From the NCBI GenBank assembly GCA_947483545.1, contig CANKNP010000196.1:1-9693 (forward strand): a stretch of 9,693 nucleotides of DNA. Reading direction: 5' to 3'. The stretch comes from Deltaproteobacteria bacterium. Lineage in GTDB: Bacteria; Myxococcota; UBA796; SXON01. Shown here one piece after another: positions 6,887 to 9,693 of the stretch. Each line of letters begins with the position of its first letter. The first letter of the stretch is position 1. The notes under the pieces were generated by a model. It ran no database searches and had not been told where the DNA came from. It saw nothing but the letters and a program-made list of their open reading frames with translations. A program made the translations under genes and the position numbers.

Positions 6887-7533
6887 GGCCCGAGCGTGTC
6901 TGGTGCCTCGCCCATGGCGACCGGCAACAAGGTTTGGATCATCGCCATGTTGTCGGCCCGTTGCAGCTGGGCGTCGAGGAACGAGAGGGTCACCGCGAGC
7001 AGGTTGTGCGCGACCTCCGCCTCCAGGCCCGGGCCCCGAACCAGGGCGACCAGACCACGGGCCCGCGTGCGCCGATCCGCGCCCGGCCAACGGTCCTTCG
7101 CGGGAGTTTTGGGCGGCTCCCGCTCGTCGTAGCCGTAGCGCTCGATGATGGCGCGGGCGACGGCCACAACGTCGCCATCGGCTTCGGGTGCCTCGAAGGG
7201 GGGCGGTGGGGTCGGAGACCGAAGATCGGCGAGCGCGACAGCCTGCGCCCGCTGCGGATCCGTCAGCAGTCCGGCTACCGCGCGGTTCCAGTCGGACTCG
7301 ATCCGCATCAGCTCTTCGTCGCGCGCGAGCGCGGCGTGCAAACGGGCGACGGCGGGGGTCTCGCCGGCGTCGGAGGGTAGCAGCGAGAGCCGCTTGCGGA
7401 CGTCGCCAGGCCCCTGAGGGGACGCTCGCCCAGCGCGCTGTCCGTCGAGCACCTCAAGCACCCACGGGGTCAACCCTCCGAGCCAGAGCCCGATCACGAG
7501 GGCCGCCGTGAGCGCCCGGTCGAGCGGCCTCAT
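6877..7533 (-). CDS. Small hypothetical protein with one N-terminal membrane segment
   Basis: This 218-residue protein is not recognised. The ATG at 7533 is chosen because it overlaps the upstream stop as ATGA and has AGGTG (7543-7539) 5 nt before it; a longer in-frame reading from 7641 would run deep into the upstream gene. Residues 7-29 (ALTAALVIGLWLGGLTPWVL) form a single hydrophobic segment after an Arg-containing N-terminus, so the rest is probably periplasmic. The remainder is mostly helical and charged, with a Pro-rich linker (SPTPPPPFEAP, 106-116), an AIIERYGYDEREPP segment (128-141) and a C-terminal helical part (about 168-205). The four-base overlap implies co-translation with the polytopic membrane gene, so it may be an accessory subunit of that protein. 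Its stop overlaps the end of the sulfatase-like gene on the other strand by 10 bp. The coding call rests on the overlap, the ribosome site and composition, not on homology. Confidence 0.75.
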   Translation of the reverse strand: MRPLDRALTAALVIGLWLGGLTPWVLEVLDGQRAGRASPQGPGDVRKRLSLLPSDAGETPAVARLHAALARDEELMRIESDWNRAVAGLLTDPQRAQAVALADLRSPTPPPPFEAPEADGDVVAVARAIIERYGYDEREPPKTPAKDRWPGADRRTRARGLVALVRGPGLEAEVAHNLLAVTLSFLDAQLQRADNMAMIQTLLPVAMGEAPDTLGPYQ

Positions 7534-9693
7534 CGCAGCACCTGGGCGTTCGTCAGGCGCACGCGCACAGCACCCGAGGCGCCGATGAGGGAGACCTCCA
7601 CGGGCCCGGTTTCGGTGATGGGCACCTGGATCCAGCGCCAATGCCGGTCGATGAGGGGCGCCGGGACGAGGCGATTGCCCGCGTCGGAGTGGATCCGCAC
7701 CGTGAGCCCGTCGCCGGACTCTGGCCTCGCCCAGAACGACACCTCCCGGGCCTCGCCCTCCCAGAGCCGGAGCGACGCCTTCGCCGCCAGATGGAGCGGA
7801 AGCCCGAAACGCTTGACGTCGACGAGCAGATCGAGGTTGACGACGTCGTCCCCCGACCAGACGTAACGCGCGGCGAGGTCAGGGAATTCGTCCGGAATCT
7901 GATAGATGCGCCTGCCCTCGTCCCGCAGGATCGGGGTCCCGAACACATCCTCAAGCATCGCGACGGCGGGTTGGCCGACGAGATCGGCGCTCGTCTCGTT
8001 GCCAGAGAGCCGGGTGTCATCGGCCTCCGCCGTGGTGTGCAGGATCACGTATCGGAAGCCATCTCTCCGGACCGCGTCCAAATCCGCCGCGGAGAAGCGA
8101 AAGGGAGGCTTGCGTCGGCCGATGTCGACCAGGGTGGTCAGAAAGTCGTTGCCTGAGACGTAGTCCCGAAACGCCAACAGATCGGTGCGGCGGATCAGCT
8201 GATTGCAGTTGATTGTGGGGTGGCGGTGCGCGATCTGGTTGTATTGAAAGCGCGCGTTGGCCACGGTCAGGGGCTGGTATTGCAGCGGGATCTCCACCAC
8301 CGCGCCCTCCGGCAGGTCCCGCAGCTTGGTGTAGACATCGGGGATCTTCGAGGCCGTGAGCGGACGCAATGCGGGCCTGTCGCCAGACCAGAACGGCTGA
8401 GTGGTGGCCAGCACCCCCAAGGCGAACGCGCCGAGGTGAAGCCAGCGCTCTTTGACCTCGGCGGCGAGCACGGCCATCCCCACTGCTCCAAGGGCCGCGC
8501 AACAGGTGAGAGTGACGACACCGATCCGATAAGGCCGGTAGGCCTTGGAGAAAAAGGGCAGGTACTGATAGGCGTAGTAGTAGGGGAGCGGCAGGTCGCC
8601 GGACCAGCCGGGCAGCGGCGGCGTCTCGTCCAGGCGCAGAAAAGGCCCGAGGGTGAGCACCGTCGCGCCCATTCCGATCAGGGCCCAGCCAGCCCCGCGG
8701 CGCCATGCGATGGCCGTACCGATGATCCCGACGACGAACGCCAACATTCCCGGCGTGCTCTGCAGCGGGTTCACAGTAAAACGGGCGCGCAGGAGCGCCT
8801 CCACCGTGGTCGCGTTCTCGATGACCTGCATGGAGTCATGGTCTTCGAGCACCTGCTCGTTCAGGTCCGGGAGGTCGAGCTTGCCGTCGGAGAGGCGCAT
8901 CTTGGCCTGCCAGGCCTCCCGGTCCTCGAAGAGGGCGGCCGAGAGCGGCGGTCGGGTTGGTGTTTCGCGGCGTACGAGGGGGATCAGCGGCGCATCTGCC
9001 GCGGCGGCGAGCACGATGCCGGCGAGCATCCACGCAGCACCTCGGACGCGAAACTCCAGCAACTGCCAGGTGACCATACCGAGGCCGAGCATGCCGGCGA
9101 ACAGCGTATAGTACCAGTTGAACGGACCGATCACGGCGAGGACCACGGCGCTCTGCAGGGCGGTTCTCCACCCAGGCTCTCGCGCGACCCGAACGAGACT
9201 GAGGGCGTACAGGGGCAGAAATCCGGCGGCGACGAGCTCGATACAGCCCGCGGCGCCCTCGCCGTACAGGTACGGACTGGTCGCGAACACGGCCCCGGCC
9301 ACAAAACCCGCGTTGTGGCGGCCCGTCAGCGTCCAGCCGAGCATGTGGGCCGCAACGCCGGAGCTCGCAAATCCGCCGATGAGCAGCAGGTTGTACGCGG
9401 GGATCAGCGGGATCCCCAGGAACATGAGCGCGACGCCGAAGAGCTGCAGTGCAGCGTGCCCGAAGGACCAGAGATTGTACCCGAAGGGGAAGAGGATGTC
9501 GGTTGTCGCTGCGGAGAGCGTGCCGTCGGCGAGGCGGTGGTGCACATGATCGATGAGCCAGAGTGTGGTCCACGCATCGAATCGGTCACCCCAGACCTGA
9601 TCCATGATGGCGCTGGGCATGGGCCATAGGAAGATCATGCTCCCAAGCGTGTAGATGGCGGAGACGAGGAGCCAGTCGCGTACCGATTGGGCG
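7530..9693 (-). CDS. Polytopic membrane protein, GT-C/GT39-like, with soluble C-terminal domains (5' end outside window)
   Basis: The frame stays open to the window edge; 720 residues are visible. The ATG at 9638 is unlikely to be the start, because the first membrane helix (WLLVSAIYTLGSMIFLWPM) runs across it and no earlier start codon is present. Numbering from that ATG, an acidic GDRFDAW loop (17-23) follows the first helix, and about nine further hydrophobic segments lie near 64-98, 110-125, 133-150, 160-188, 200-220, 296-312, 317-336, 371-393 and 398-415. DILFPFGYNLW (48-57) and TSPYLYGEGAAGCIELVAAGFLPL resemble the short-loop pattern of large GT-C-type glycosyltransferases and related membrane proteins. 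Residues about 430-595 form a soluble domain (VYTKLRDLPEGAVVEIPLQY, then GFRYVILH). Residues about 597-702 look like an all-beta, jelly-roll-type domain. A role in transferring sugars from lipid carriers at the cell surface is likely by fold but the substrate is not visible. Membership of a non-enzymatic family cannot be excluded. Confidence 0.88.
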   Translation of the reverse strand, partial: AQSVRDWLLVSAIYTLGSMIFLWPMPSAIMDQVWGDRFDAWTTLWLIDHVHHRLADGTLSAATTDILFPFGYNLWSFGHAALQLFGVALMFLGIPLIPAYNLLLIGGFASSGVAAHMLGWTLTGRHNAGFVAGAVFATSPYLYGEGAAGCIELVAAGFLPLYALSLVRVAREPGWRTALQSAVVLAVIGPFNWYYTLFAGMLGLGMVTWQLLEFRVRGAAWMLAGIVLAAAADAPLIPLVRRETPTRPPLSAALFEDREAWQAKMRLSDGKLDLPDLNEQVLEDHDSMQVIENATTVEALLRARFTVNPLQSTPGMLAFVVGIIGTAIAWRRGAGWALIGMGATVLTLGPFLRLDETPPLPGWSGDLPLPYYYAYQYLPFFSKAYRPYRIGVVTLTCCAALGAVGMAVLAAEVKERWLHLGAFALGVLATTQPFWSGDRPALRPLTASKIPDVYTKLRDLPEGAVVEIPLQYQPLTVANARFQYNQIAHRHPTINCNQLIRRTDLLAFRDYVSGNDFLTTLVDIGRRKPPFRFSAADLDAVRRDGFRYVILHTTAEADDTRLSGNETSADLVGQPAVAMLEDVFGTPILRDEGRRIYQIPDEFPDLAARYVWSGDDVVNLDLLVDVKRFGLPLHLAAKASLRLWEGEAREVSFWARPESGDGLTVRIHSDAGNRLVPAPLIDRHWRWIQVPITETGPVEVSLIGASGAVRVRLTNAQVLR

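Noticed and set aside
6886..6913. Hairpin after the sulfatase-like gene (GGG..CGAG / CTCG..CCC) as a terminator
   Set aside because: The stem is bulged with a 12-nt loop, there is no T-tract, and it lies inside the coding region of the convergent gene.
7534..7641. Longer N-terminus for the small membrane protein, starting at 7641
   Set aside because: It would overlap the upstream gene by over 100 bp with an Arg-rich leader. The ATG at 7533 has an ATGA overlap and AGGTG ribosome site.
8220..9629. A 469-codon open frame on the plus strand across the membrane-protein gene
   Set aside because: It is very hydrophilic and repetitive in Arg/Gly/Glu, whereas the minus-strand frame encodes clear membrane helices.

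Overview
The window is GC-rich, densely packed DNA from a Gram-negative (diderm) bacterium. It encodes an outer-membrane assembly pair, envelope proteins, and a near-perfect sigma-54 (-24/-12) promoter. Very high G/C at third codon positions, use of sigma-54, and this style of TamB/Omp85, sulfatase-like and large polytopic membrane genes suggest a Myxococcota-type (former deltaproteobacterial) genome. This is an inference, since no rRNA or other phylogenetic marker is present.

Layout. (1) 1-552 (+) is the C-terminal end of a TamB-like (DUF490) protein. It overlaps by 4 nt with (2) 549-3668 (+), a complete 1039-residue Omp85/BamA-family outer-membrane protein with about seven POTRA-like repeats and a C-terminal D15 barrel. 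Together they look like an envelope translocation/assembly module. (3) 3669-3788 is a 120-bp regulatory intergenic region. It holds an array of 13-bp TGACAACYGTCA-type palindromic repeats that starts at the omp85 stop codon, then an 11-bp inverted repeat, then a sigma-54 promoter (TGGCACG-N4-TTGC). (4) 3789-5441 (+) is an unrecognised 550-residue protein without a signal peptide, with a Ser/Thr/Pro/Gln-rich N-terminus and a Gly/Ala-rich, probably beta-rich body. (5) 5477-6886 (+) is a membrane-anchored periplasmic sulfatase/phosphoglycerol-transferase-fold protein. It has Thr at the nucleophile position and Cys where the family normally has a metal-binding Asp. (6) 6877-7533 (-) is a small protein with one N-terminal membrane segment, and (7) 7530-9693 (-), cut by the window edge, is a polytopic membrane protein resembling GT-C/GT39-type glycosyltransferases. 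Genes 6 and 7 overlap by ATGA, form a minus-strand operon, and converge on gene 5 with a 10-bp tail-to-tail overlap.

How they may fit together. Genes 1 and 2 serve outer-membrane biogenesis. Genes 5 and 7 carry folds used to modify or build cell-surface glycans or lipids, but their convergent layout means they are not one operon. The most unusual part is the sigma-54 control region with its repeat array and the unknown protein it should drive. No RNA genes, mobile elements, CRISPR arrays or convincing intrinsic terminators were seen, and no gene-free stretch exceeds 300 bases.
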